Of a DNA stretch of 34,144 nt, positions 17,428-25,403 are shown one piece after another. The notes beneath the pieces are model-generated. The model was not told where the DNA came from, made no database searches, and saw only the letters and a program-made list of their open reading frames with translations. The stretch is taken from assembly GCA_038232515.1 (NCBI GenBank), contig JBBSHS010000021.1, positions 1 to 34,144 of the forward strand. The letters run 5' to 3'. Origin of the DNA: JBBSHS01 sp038232515. Its GTDB lineage: Bacteria > Actinomycetota > Acidimicrobiia > Acidimicrobiales > JAUJNH01. How positions within the stretch are numbered: the first letter of the stretch is position 1; every line of letters starts with the position of its first letter. A program made the position numbers and the translations under genes.

Positions 17428-18501
17428 ATGGGGGCCTTCCCGCCGTTGCGCCACGATCTCGGGGTGATGGACGGCTACCACTCTCCCCAGGTCGAGGTGG
17501 AGGTGCGGCTCAACACCAACGAGTCGCCGCTCCCGCCGCCGCCGGCCTTCGTGGCCGCGCTGGCCGAGGAGGTGGCGTCGACGCCGTTCCACCGCTACCC
17601 CGACCGGCAGGCGTGGGCCCTGCGCCAGGCGCTGGCCGATCTGCACGGCGGAGGTCTTGCCCCCGAGAACATCTTCGTGGCCAACGGCTCCAACGAGGTC
17701 ATCCAATGCCTGTTGCTGGCCTACGGCGGCCCGGGGCGCACGGCCGCCGTCTTCGAGCCCACCTCTGCCATGCACTCCACCATTGCCCGCATGACGGGGA
17801 CGGCGGTGGCGCACGGCCACCGGGCCGACGACTTCACGTTGGACCTCGACGAGGTGCGGCGGGTGCTGGCGGCGGCGTCACCGAGCGTCACCTTTCTGTG
17901 CTCGCCCAACAACCCCACCGGTCGGGTCGAGGGCAAGGACCTGGTCGACGAGGTGCTGGCCCGGGCGCCCGGGATGGTCCTGTGCGACGAGGCCTACGGG
18001 CAGTTCGCGTCGTGGTCGGCATTGCCCCTGGTGCAGGAGGACGTGCCCCTGGTCGTCACCCGTACGTACTCCAAGACGTGGTCGATGGCCGCCGCCCGGC
18101 TCGGGTACCTCGTCGGCCCCCGGCGCGTGGTGGCGCCGCTGTGGGAGAAGGCGGCGCTGCCTTACCACCTCGACGCACTGAAGCAGGCGGCCGGTCGGCT
18201 GGCCGTGCGCTACACCGCCGAGATGGAGGAGCGGGTGACGCAGCTGGTGAGCGAGCGGGAGCGGGTGGCCACGGCGCTGGCCTCCCTGGCCGTCGAATCC
18301 TGGCCCAGCGAGGCCAACTTCATACTGTTCCGGCCCAGCCCACGGACCGGCCCCTACGTCTGGCAGGGTCTGCTCGACCGCTCGGTCCTCATCCGCAACT
18401 GCGCCTCTTGGCCCGGTCTGGACGGATGCCTGCGCGTCACCGTGGGCACACCGGTGGAGAACGACCGGTTCCTCACCGCTCTGTCGGAGGTCCTGGAATG
18501 A
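17428..18501 (+). CDS. hisC: Histidinol-phosphate aminotransferase
   Basis: A 357-residue fold-type I PLP aminotransferase converting imidazole-acetol phosphate to histidinol phosphate. LNTNESPLPPPP near residue 28, YPDRQAWALRQALA, NGSNEVIQ, SPNNPTG (NNPTG at 161-165), Asp187 in LCDEAYGQF and the PLP-binding Lys216 in TYSKTWSMAAARLGY are visible. It starts two bases after hisD. Its stop overlaps the hisB start as ATGA (18498-18501), indicating coupled translation. Confidence 0.95.
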   Translation: MGAFPPLRHDLGVMDGYHSPQVEVEVRLNTNESPLPPPPAFVAALAEEVASTPFHRYPDRQAWALRQALADLHGGGLAPENIFVANGSNEVIQCLLLAYGGPGRTAAVFEPTSAMHSTIARMTGTAVAHGHRADDFTLDLDEVRRVLAAASPSVTFLCSPNNPTGRVEGKDLVDEVLARAPGMVLCDEAYGQFASWSALPLVQEDVPLVVTRTYSKTWSMAAARLGYLVGPRRVVAPLWEKAALPYHLDALKQAAGRLAVRYTAEMEERVTQLVSERERVATALASLAVESWPSEANFILFRPSPRTGPYVWQGLLDRSVLIRNCASWPGLDGCLRVTVGTPVENDRFLTALSEVLE

Positions 18502-19094
18502 CAGCTCGTACCGGGTCGGTGCAGCGCACCACCAAGGAGACGGCGATTTCGGTGTCCCTCGACCTGGACGGCACCGGTCAGGCCTCCTCGGACACCGGCA
18601 TCCCGTTCTTCGACCACATGGTGGCCCAGCTCGGCCGGCACGGCGGCTTCGACCTGGCGGTGTCGTGCCGGGGCGACCTCGACGTCGACACCCACCACAC
18701 CGTCGAGGACGTCGGCATCGCCGTGGGCGAGGCCCTGCGCCAGGCCCTGGGCGACAAGGCCGGTGTCCGCCGCTTCGCCTCGATCGCCGTGCCCCTCGAC
18801 GAGGCGTTGGTCGAGGTGGCCCTCGACCTGTCCGGCCGTCCCTATGTCCACTACGACGTCGAGTTCCCGTCCGAGGTGTTCCCGCTGGGCCAGCCCGGCT
18901 TCGAGCCCCAGCTGGCCGAGGAGTTCTGGCGGGCCTTCGCCACGTCGGCCGGGCTCACGCTCCATATCGTGCTGGTGCGGGGGAAGAACACTCACCACAT
19001 CGTCGAGGCCAGCTTCAAGGCCGTGGCCCGCGCCCTGCGCGACGCCGTCCGGGTCGAGGGCGGAGGCGTGCCGTCCACCAAGGGCGTTCTGTGA
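18498..19094 (+). CDS. hisB: Imidazoleglycerol-phosphate dehydratase
   Basis: A 198-residue monofunctional IGP dehydratase (no phosphatase domain). The manganese-binding signatures are complete: GIPFFDHMVAQLGRHGGFDL, DTHHTVEDVGIAVGEA and the second-half GKNTHHIVEASFKA. The histidinol-phosphate phosphatase must therefore be encoded elsewhere, as is usual in Actinomycetota. The start overlaps hisC (ATGA) and the stop overlaps hisH (GTGA). Confidence 0.96.
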   Translation: MTARTGSVQRTTKETAISVSLDLDGTGQASSDTGIPFFDHMVAQLGRHGGFDLAVSCRGDLDVDTHHTVEDVGIAVGEALRQALGDKAGVRRFASIAVPLDEALVEVALDLSGRPYVHYDVEFPSEVFPLGQPGFEPQLAEEFWRAFATSAGLTLHIVLVRGKNTHHIVEASFKAVARALRDAVRVEGGGVPSTKGVL

Positions 19095-19705
19095 CTCCGG
19101 GGTTCATCGCCGTTCTCGACTACGGGATCGGGAACCTGCGGTCGGCCCAGAAGGCGCTCCAGCACGTGGGCGGTGACGCCCGGCTGTGTACGAACGGCGA
19201 CCAGTGCGAAGGGGCGGCCGGCGTGGTCCTGCCCGGGGTGGGCTCCTTCGGTCGCTGCGCCGAGGAGCTGCGGGCGTGCGGCCTCGACAAGGTGGCGCTG
19301 CGGGCGGTCGAGGACGGGACACCCCTGCTGGCGGTGTGCGTCGGCATGCAACTGCTCTACGGCGGGAGCGACGAGTCGCCCGGGATCGCCGGCCTCGGCG
19401 TCCTGGCCGGCGACGTCCACCTGCTGGGCGGCGCCGTGAAGCGGCCCCAGATGCAGTGGAACCAGCTCCAGCTGCTGCGGCCCACGCCCATGTTCGCGGG
19501 CGTGACCGAGCCGCCCTGGGCCTACTTCGTCCACTCCTACGCGCCTGACGTGTCCGACGACGTCGTGGCCACCTGCGACTACGGCGGTGCCGTCACCGCC
19601 GCCGTCGAGCGGGACGGGCTGTGGGCCACCCAGTTCCACCCGGAGAAGTCAGGGCGGGACGGATTGACCCTGTTGCGCCGCTTCGTCGACGCCTGTCGCC
19701 CTTGA
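19091..19705 (+). CDS. hisH: Imidazole glycerol phosphate synthase, glutaminase subunit
   Basis: A 204-residue class-I glutamine amidotransferase that feeds ammonia to HisF. The triad is Cys83 (AVCVGMQLLY), His183 and Glu185 (QFHPEKS). DYGIGNLRS and LPGVGSFG are typical. The nucleophile motif reads VCVGMQ instead of the usual GICLGMQ, a conservative change. The product starts VTPGFIAVLDYG from GTG 19091, which overlaps the hisB stop as GTGA. Confidence 0.95.
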   Translation: MTPGFIAVLDYGIGNLRSAQKALQHVGGDARLCTNGDQCEGAAGVVLPGVGSFGRCAEELRACGLDKVALRAVEDGTPLLAVCVGMQLLYGGSDESPGIAGLGVLAGDVHLLGGAVKRPQMQWNQLQLLRPTPMFAGVTEPPWAYFVHSYAPDVSDDVVATCDYGGAVTAAVERDGLWATQFHPEKSGRDGLTLLRRFVDACRP

Positions 19706-19718
19706 CCGCAGGCGGACG

Positions 19719-20441
19719 GTGACGGGCCTGGAGCTCTACCCGGCCATCGACCTGCGGGGCGGCCGGGTGGTGCGCCTGGCCCAGGGCGACTACGGGCGCG
19801 AGACGGTCTACGGCGACGACCCGGTGGCGCTGGCCCGGGCGTACGAGGCCGCCGGGGCGCGCTGGGTGCACGTGGTCGACCTCGACGCGGCCAAGGGCCA
19901 GGGCTCCAACCGCCAGCTCGTGGCCGACGTGACCGCTGCCGTCGGGGTCCCGGTGCAGGCGGGCGGCGGCATCCGGACCCGTGGCGACGCTGACGCCCTG
20001 GCGGCGGCCGGCGTCGCCCGCCTGGTGATCGGCACGGCCGCCTTCCGCCGGCCCGGCTTCGTGGCCGAGCTGTCCGCCGCCCACCCCGGCCGGGTGGCCG
20101 TCGACGTGGCCGTGGACGGCGGGCAGGTGGCGGTGCAGGGGTGGACAGAGGCAACCGGCGAGCGGGTGGAGGAGGCGTTGGGCCGCTTCCTGGGGTCGGG
20201 TGTGGCCGCCTTCGTGGTCACCGACGTGCGCCGCGACGGCATGCTGTCGGGGCCGGACGTGGCCGGCCTGGCCCGTGCCGTGGCCACCGCCGAAGGCGTG
20301 CCCGTTGTCGCCTCCGGGGGCGTCGGCCAGCTGGCCGACTTCGCCGCCCTGGGGCCCACCGGAGTGGCCGGCGTAATCGTCGGCCGCGCCCTCTACGAGG
20401 GCCGCTTCACCGTGGCGGAGGCGGTTGCCGCCTGCCGCTGA
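19719..20441 (+). CDS. hisA: ProFAR isomerase (HisA type, not obviously PriA)
   Basis: A 240-residue TIM barrel that isomerises ProFAR to PRFAR. The catalytic acids are Asp11 (PAIDLRGG) and Asp169 (VVTDVRRDG); phosphate-binding loops are at GGGIR (82-86) and ASGGVGQL. In many Actinomycetota this protein is PriA and also replaces TrpF. Here the PriA-typical ELSGGIR segment reads QAGGGIR and the Arg-Gly-Arg-Gly-Trp segment reads VAVQGW (137-142). A separate trpF lies at 29830, so a single-function HisA is more likely. It starts at GTG 19719, 13 bases after hisH. Confidence 0.93.
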   Translation: MTGLELYPAIDLRGGRVVRLAQGDYGRETVYGDDPVALARAYEAAGARWVHVVDLDAAKGQGSNRQLVADVTAAVGVPVQAGGGIRTRGDADALAAAGVARLVIGTAAFRRPGFVAELSAAHPGRVAVDVAVDGGQVAVQGWTEATGERVEEALGRFLGSGVAAFVVTDVRRDGMLSGPDVAGLARAVATAEGVPVVASGGVGQLADFAALGPTGVAGVIVGRALYEGRFTVAEAVAACR

Positions 20442-20501
20442 GGCAACTGACATGGCGCGTCGCCGCCGCCCAACGGCCCCGTCGCCGGCGGACCGGCCCG
20501 G

Positions 20502-20507
20502 TAACCT
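20502..20507 (+). promoter_or_regulatory. Internal -10 element for leaderless hisF
   Basis: GGTAACCTG with the hexamer ending six bases before the hisF GTG at 20514 predicts a second, internal his promoter producing a leaderless hisF message. The 72-base hisA-hisF gap, large for this operon, fits this. Confidence 0.5.
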
Positions 20508-20513
20508 GAACGG

Positions 20514-21275
20514 GTGCGGGTCATCAGGGTCATTCCCTGCCTCGACGTGGATGACGGGCGGGTGGTCAAGGGCGTCAACTTCGTGGGCCTGCGCGACGCC
20601 GGCGACCCGGCCGAGCTGGCTGCCCGCTACGACGAGCAGGGGGCCGACGAGGTCGTGTTCCTCGACATCACCGCCAGCAGCGCCAGCCGCGACACCCTGG
20701 TCGAGGCCGTCCGCCGCACGGCCGAGGAGGTCTTCATCCCGCTCACCGTCGGGGGCGGCATCCGATCGGTCGACGACGCCATGCGCATGCTGCGGGCCGG
20801 GGCCGACCAGGTGAGCGTCAACACCGCGGCGCTGGCCCGGCCCGGGCTGGTGGGAGATCTGAGCCGGGAGTTCGGGGCGCAGTGCACCGTGGTGGCCATC
20901 GACGCCCGGCGGGCGGGGGAGGGGTGGGAGGTCTACAGCCACGGCGGTCGCCGTCCCACCGGGCTGGACGCGGTGGAGTGGGCGCGGGAAGCGGAGCGGC
21001 TGGGCGCCGGCGAGATCCTGCTGACGTCGATGGACCGCGACGGCACCAGGGACGGCTTCGACCTGGACCTGACCAGGGCGGTGACCCAAGCCGTCAACGT
21101 GCCCGTCATCGCCAGCGGGGGCGTCGGCACCCTCGACCATCTCGTCGAGGGCGCCACCGAGGGCGGCGCCGACGCCGTCCTGGCCGCTTCCATCTTCCAC
21201 TTCGGCGAGCACACCGTGGGCCAGGCCAAGGCCTGCCTGACGGGCGCCGGGCTCACCATCCGCCCGGCTCCGTGA
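20514..21275 (+). CDS. hisF: Imidazole glycerol phosphate synthase, cyclase subunit
   Basis: A 253-residue TIM barrel forming IGP and AICAR from PRFAR and the ammonia delivered by HisH. The catalytic acids are Asp11 (IPCLDVDDGRVVKG) and Asp130 (VVAIDARR). VGGGIRSVDD, TSMDRDGTRDGFD and ASGGVGTLDH form the phosphate sites. The start is GTG 20514 with a leaderless-type -10. The stop overlaps the following metallopeptidase start as GTGA (21272-21275). Confidence 0.96.
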   Translation: MRVIRVIPCLDVDDGRVVKGVNFVGLRDAGDPAELAARYDEQGADEVVFLDITASSASRDTLVEAVRRTAEEVFIPLTVGGGIRSVDDAMRMLRAGADQVSVNTAALARPGLVGDLSREFGAQCTVVAIDARRAGEGWEVYSHGGRRPTGLDAVEWAREAERLGAGEILLTSMDRDGTRDGFDLDLTRAVTQAVNVPVIASGGVGTLDHLVEGATEGGADAVLAASIFHFGEHTVGQAKACLTGAGLTIRPAP

Positions 21276-22381
21276 GCCGGCTGGCGGCCCAGCCGCTCGA
21301 GGGTGCCGAACGCTGGCTGGCGGTGGCCCGCAATCTGGTCGTGCTGCCGACGGCGCCGCTGCTGGAGCACCTGCCGGCCTCCCACGTGCGGGCCTTCGCC
21401 GAGGAGCGGCCGTCGCTTTCGTGGTGGGGCGACGCCGTCGGCAACACCGTCGTGGCCGCCGGGGAGGGACCGCCGGCGTTCGTGCTCGTCGCCCATCTCG
21501 ACCATCCCGCGTTCGTGGTCGAACCCGAGCGTCGGCTCGCATTCCGGGGCGGCGTGCGCGACGGGCACGCCCAGGCCGGTGACGCGGTGGTCCTGTACCG
21601 GGCCGGCGACCCTGCCCCGACCGGCCGGGGCCGGCTGACCGCCGTCGAGCACAACGGAGGCCGCCTGACCGGGGCCGGCCTCCAGGTCACCGACGGCGAG
21701 GCCGTGGACGGGGGATTCGCCATGTGGGACCTCACGCCCTGGGAAGCGGTGGGCGGGCGGGTCACGGCCCGGGTGTGCGACGACCTGATGGGCGCGGCCG
21801 CCATTCTTGCCCTTTTGGACGAGCTGGACCGCAGTGGCCACGGCGGTGGCGCCGTCTGGGGGTTGTTCACCAGGGGCGAGGAAATCGGGCTCCTCGGCGC
21901 CTTCGAGGCCATCCGCCTCGGCACCGTTCCGGCCACGGCCGCCGTGCTCTCCCTGGAGTGCTCCAGGGCCCTGGTCAACGCCCCCCAGGGTGGCGGCGTG
22001 ATCGTCCGCGTCGGCGACGCGGCCACGATCTTCCACCCTGGGGTCACCGCCGCGCTGTGGACGGCGGCCGGCCACGCCGGCGTCGCCGCCCAGCGCCGGC
22101 TGATGGACGGCGGGTCGTGTGAGGCCACCGCCTTCTGCTCGGCCGGCTACCGCAGCGGCGGTCTGGCCCTGCCTCTGGCCGGGTACCACAACCAGGCCGA
22201 CCAGGGCAACGGCATCGTGGCCGAGTCCGTGCTGGTGGCCGACTACGAGGCCGAGGTGACACTGCTGCTGGCCCTGGCCGCCCGGCCCGAGGCGCTCGAT
22301 GATGACCAACTCCCGGCCTGGGTGGCCGACGGGCGGAGCCGGGCGGCCGCCACGATGGCGGCCGCCGAGCCGATGGCTTGA
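21272..22381 (+). CDS. M42/M28-like metallopeptidase inside the his operon
   Basis: A 369-residue di-metal aminopeptidase-like protein translationally coupled to hisF (GTGA overlap). Metal and catalytic residues follow the M42/M20/M28 pattern: His75 and Asp77 (VAHLDHPAF), Asp170/Asp171 (VCDDLMGAAAILALL), the Glu pair 203-204 (TRGEEIGLLGAFEA), Glu229 (SLECSRA) and a late His in GYHNQADQGNG. The inserted domain between residues 80 and 160 is reminiscent of the M42 insert. The substrate is unknown. Tight coupling to hisF suggests a conserved link with histidine synthesis or peptide recycling, but this is inference. The start is GTG 21272. Confidence 0.82.
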   Translation: MSRLAAQPLEGAERWLAVARNLVVLPTAPLLEHLPASHVRAFAEERPSLSWWGDAVGNTVVAAGEGPPAFVLVAHLDHPAFVVEPERRLAFRGGVRDGHAQAGDAVVLYRAGDPAPTGRGRLTAVEHNGGRLTGAGLQVTDGEAVDGGFAMWDLTPWEAVGGRVTARVCDDLMGAAAILALLDELDRSGHGGGAVWGLFTRGEEIGLLGAFEAIRLGTVPATAAVLSLECSRALVNAPQGGGVIVRVGDAATIFHPGVTAALWTAAGHAGVAAQRRLMDGGSCEATAFCSAGYRSGGLALPLAGYHNQADQGNGIVAESVLVADYEAEVTLLLALAARPEALDDDQLPAWVADGRSRAAATMAAAEPMA

Positions 22382-22426
22382 CCGGTGGCGCCGGGTGCGT
22401 CGCCCCAGCCGAGGTGTGATGTCCCT

Positions 22427-22432
22427 TACCCT
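22427..22432 (+). promoter_or_regulatory. -10 element for hisI-trpE
   Basis: TTACCCTG with the hexamer ending nine bases before the hisI ATG suggests an additional near-leaderless promoter in the 60-base gap after the metallopeptidase gene. Confidence 0.4.
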
Positions 22433-22441
22433 GTCGCCACC

Positions 22442-22822
22442 ATGCCGACCCCGCCGCCGCCGTCGCCGGCACCCGCCACCCCGGTCGCCGTGCGCCCGGA
22501 GGACCTGGCCGAGATTCGCTACGACGCCAACGGCCTCGTGCCCGCCGTCGTGCAGGAGTCGGCGACCGGGCAGGTGCTGATGGTGGCGTGGATGACCGAG
22601 GCGACCCTGCGCCAGACCCTCGAGTCCGGGCGCATGACCTACTGGAGCCGCAGCCGCCGGGAGGTCTGGGTCAAGGGTGAGACCTCGGGCGAGCGCCAGT
22701 GGTTGCGCCGGGCCTACTACGACTGTGACGGCGACACCCTGCTGTTCGTGGTCAACCAGGAGGGCCAAGGGGCCTGCCACACCGGCAACCACACCTGCTT
22801 TCACCGGCCCTTCGGCGGCTGA
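22442..22822 (+). CDS. hisI: Phosphoribosyl-AMP cyclohydrolase
   Basis: A 126-residue stand-alone cyclohydrolase (no HisE pyrophosphohydrolase domain). The magnesium motif DxDxD is Asp94, Asp96, Asp98, and the zinc cysteines are Cys95, Cys112 and Cys119 (DCDGD and CHTGNHTCF). YWSRSRREVWVKGETSG is the family signature. The N-terminus has an unusual Pro-rich segment MPTPPPPSPAPATP. The ATG at 22442 fits the nearby -10. It is followed 27 bases later by trpE. Confidence 0.95.
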   Translation: MPTPPPPSPAPATPVAVRPEDLAEIRYDANGLVPAVVQESATGQVLMVAWMTEATLRQTLESGRMTYWSRSRREVWVKGETSGERQWLRRAYYDCDGDTLLFVVNQEGQGACHTGNHTCFHRPFGG

Positions 22823-22849
22823 CCTGTGGTCGGGCCCTGAGGTGACCGG

Positions 22850-24376
22850 GTGATCCGGCCCGACCGGGGAGAGTTCAAGAGGCTGGCCCGCGGGTACACC
22901 GTCTTGCCCGTGTGGCGTGAGTTGGTGGCCGACCTGATCACGCCCGTGGCCGCCTTCTCCCGTCTGGTGGGCGACGAGCCCGGCTTTGTCCTCGAGTCGG
23001 TCGAGCACGCCGAGCAGTGGAGCCGGTTCTCGTTCATCGGCCGGCGCCCGGCGGCGACGATCGTCTCCAGGGCGGGCCGGCTGACGGTCGAGGGTGGCCC
23101 TCTCATGGGCGACATCCCTCTCGACGGAGGCATTCTGGCCGCCGTCGAGTCGATGCTGGCCGTCTACCGCTCGCCCGCCCTGGAAGGGCTGCCTCCACTG
23201 CACGGCGGGCTGGTCGGCTACCTGGGCTACGACGTCGTTCGGGAGGTCGAGCACCTTCCGGACGTGCCCCCGGACGACGCCGGCTGGCCCGACGCCATCC
23301 TGTGTGTCATCGGCGAGCTCGCCTGCTTCGACCACTGGCGCCAGCGGGTGACGCTGATCTCGACCGCCTACATCACGCCCGGGGCCCCCGAAACCGAACT
23401 GGACCGGCTGTACGACCAGGCCGCGGCCCGGCTCGACGACCTGGCTGGGGTCGGCGCCCGCCCACTGGACGAGCCCTTGGTCGAGCCGCCCGACATGGAC
23501 GACCCGCTCCCAGTCGTCGTCCGTACCGTGGCGGCTCCCGACTTCGAGCGGGCCGTCGAGGTGGCCAAGGAGCACGTCCGGGCCGGCGACGTCTTCCAGG
23601 TGGTGCTGTCGCAGCGTTTCGACCTCGACCTGGATGCGGATGCCTTCGACTTCTACCGGGCCCTCCGCCAAGTCAACCCGAGCCCGTACATGTACTTCTT
23701 CCGCCACCCTGAGATCACGGTGGTGGGAAGCTCGCCCGAGCCCATGGTCGAGCTGCTCGGCGGCCGGGTGATCAGCCGTCCGGTAGCCGGCACCCGTCGG
23801 CGGGGGCGCAGCGACGAGGAGGACCGGCGCATGGCGGCGGAGCTGCGCGAGCACCCCAAGGAGATCGCCGAGCACGTGATGCTGGTGGACCTTGCTCGCA
23901 ACGACGTGGGCCGGGTGGTCGACTTCGGCACCGAGACCGTCGACGAGCTCATGACCCTCGAGCGTTACAGCCACGTCATGCACCTCACGTCACAGGTGTC
24001 GGGCCGGCTCCGGCGCGGATTGGGCCCCGTCGACGTACTGCGGGCCACGCTGCCGGCGGGAACCGTCTCTGGCGCACCCAAGGTGCGGGCCATGGAGATC
24101 ATCGATGCGCTGGAGCCCACCAAGCGGGGCCCGTATGCCGGAGTGGTGGGCTACGTCGACTTCTCGGGCAACGTCGACACCGCCATCGCCATCCGCACGA
24201 TGCTGGTGGCGCCCGACGGCCGGGCCAGCATCCAGGCGGGTGCCGGGGTGGTGGCCGACTCGGACCCGGCCCAGGAGGATCTCGAGTGTCGGAACAAGGC
24301 GGCCGCCCTGCTCGCCGCCGTGCCCGCGGCCCGCCGCATCACCGCCAGCCGATGCCGGAGCCGAGGCGATCGGTGA
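22850..24376 (+). CDS. trpE: Anthranilate synthase component I
   Basis: A 508-residue chorismate-utilising enzyme that makes anthranilate with ammonia from TrpG, which is not in this window. The N-terminal ESVEHAEQWSRFSFIG includes the Leu-Glu-Ser-type tryptophan-feedback region. The C-terminal half has SSPEPMVEL, RPVAGTRRRG, EHVMLVDLARNDVGRV, LPAGTVSGAPKVRAMEII, RGPYAGVVGYVDFSG and IQAGAGVVADSDP. It is of normal length. The GTG start at 22850 has GAGG upstream. It is joined to the his operon only 27 bases after hisI, with no space for a trp attenuator. Confidence 0.95.
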   Translation: MIRPDRGEFKRLARGYTVLPVWRELVADLITPVAAFSRLVGDEPGFVLESVEHAEQWSRFSFIGRRPAATIVSRAGRLTVEGGPLMGDIPLDGGILAAVESMLAVYRSPALEGLPPLHGGLVGYLGYDVVREVEHLPDVPPDDAGWPDAILCVIGELACFDHWRQRVTLISTAYITPGAPETELDRLYDQAAARLDDLAGVGARPLDEPLVEPPDMDDPLPVVVRTVAAPDFERAVEVAKEHVRAGDVFQVVLSQRFDLDLDADAFDFYRALRQVNPSPYMYFFRHPEITVVGSSPEPMVELLGGRVISRPVAGTRRRGRSDEEDRRMAAELREHPKEIAEHVMLVDLARNDVGRVVDFGTETVDELMTLERYSHVMHLTSQVSGRLRRGLGPVDVLRATLPAGTVSGAPKVRAMEIIDALEPTKRGPYAGVVGYVDFSGNVDTAIAIRTMLVAPDGRASIQAGAGVVADSDPAQEDLECRNKAAALLAAVPAARRITASRCRSRGDR

Positions 24377-24473
24377 CCGCCATGGTGTGGCCCGGCGCTC
24401 TTGTTCCATCGGAAGCCGGGCCGGGCGCGGTGCGTGGTCCGGTTCCTCGCCGGTGCGATGTCAGCATGTGGGC

Positions 24474-25403
24474 GTGAGCGAACTGATCGAAGACGATGTC
24501 ATCGCCCTGACAGAGGGAGTCGGGGCGGCCTGGATCGCCCGCGATGCGGTCCGGGTGGCCGGCCCCGAGGCCATCGCCTACCTGCAGGGCCAGCTGTCCC
24601 AGGACGTCGCCGGCCTGCCCGTCGGCGCCGCCGCGTTGTCGTTCCTGCTGCAGCCCCAAGGGCGGCTCGACGCGTTGGTGCGGGTGACCCGGTCGGCGCC
24701 GGATGCCGTCGTGCTGGACACCGACGCCGGCTGGGGCGACGCTGTTGTGGTGCGGCTCACCCGGTTCAAGCTGCGCACCCGCGCCGACATCGGGCGGCTG
24801 GAGTGGCGGGCCCTGGCCCTGCGCGGCCCTGGGCTGGACAGGGGCGGGGTGCAGACGCCGCCGGATGGCTTGGTGGCCGAGTCCCCTTGGCCCCGTTTCG
24901 CCGGCGTCGACCTCCTCGGCCCCGATCCCGCGGTACCGACCGGGGTGCGGCTGTGTGACCCCGCCGCCTACGAGGCGGTGCGGGTCCGGGCCGGCGTGCC
25001 CGTGATGGGCGCCGAGTTGGACGAACGCACGATCCCGGCCGAGACTGGCCTGGTGCCCTTGGCTGCCAGCTTCACCAAGGGTTGTTACACGGGCCAGGAA
25101 CTGGTGGCCCGCATGGATGCCCGTTCCGGTACCGGTCCCCGCCAGCTGCGCCGGGTGGTGTGCGACGGACCGGTCCCGGTGGGGGCTGAGTTGGTCGTGG
25201 GCGACAAGGTGGCGGCCACCGTCACCAGCGTCAGCCCTGACCCGGCTGACATGGCCACGTCCGGGAGTGGAAGCCGGCTGGGCGGTGGAGCAGGCCGGCA
25301 CTCGGTGGCCCTGGCCCTGGTCCGCCGCAATGTGGTGCCCCCGGCTCAGGTGGAGATCCGCTGGGAGGGCGGCCGGGCGACGGGCCGGGTGGAGGAGCTG
25401 TGA
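24474..25403 (+). CDS. ygfZ: YgfZ/GcvT-like folate-binding protein
   Basis: A 309-residue protein of the YgfZ/GcvT fold. YgfZ-type proteins bind folate and support Fe-S enzymes such as radical-SAM tRNA-modifying enzymes. The diagnostic motif KGCYTGQE is at residues 202-209 with the key Cys204. AYLQGQLSQDV and LLQPQGRLDA (34-66) are typical of the N-terminal domain. Fe-S enzymes nearby (RlmN, Nth) are possible clients but also common housekeeping proteins. I chose GTG 24474; GTG 24468 is two codons upstream in the same frame. The stop overlaps the lipoprotein start as GTGA. Confidence 0.9.
   Translation: MSELIEDDVIALTEGVGAAWIARDAVRVAGPEAIAYLQGQLSQDVAGLPVGAAALSFLLQPQGRLDALVRVTRSAPDAVVLDTDAGWGDAVVVRLTRFKLRTRADIGRLEWRALALRGPGLDRGGVQTPPDGLVAESPWPRFAGVDLLGPDPAVPTGVRLCDPAAYEAVRVRAGVPVMGAELDERTIPAETGLVPLAASFTKGCYTGQELVARMDARSGTGPRQLRRVVCDGPVPVGAELVVGDKVAATVTSVSPDPADMATSGSGSRLGGGAGRHSVALALVRRNVVPPAQVEIRWEGGRATGRVEEL

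Noticed and set aside
22823..22849. A tryptophan leader peptide/attenuator before trpE
   Set aside because: Only 27 bases separate hisI from trpE; there is no Trp-codon run or terminator/antiterminator pair.
20933..23983. A 1016-codon open frame on the minus strand across hisF, the metallopeptidase, hisI and trpE
   Set aside because: It is a high-GC shadow frame: it covers four well-supported genes and its translation is low-complexity His/Gly/Asp/Gln-rich text without any domain.
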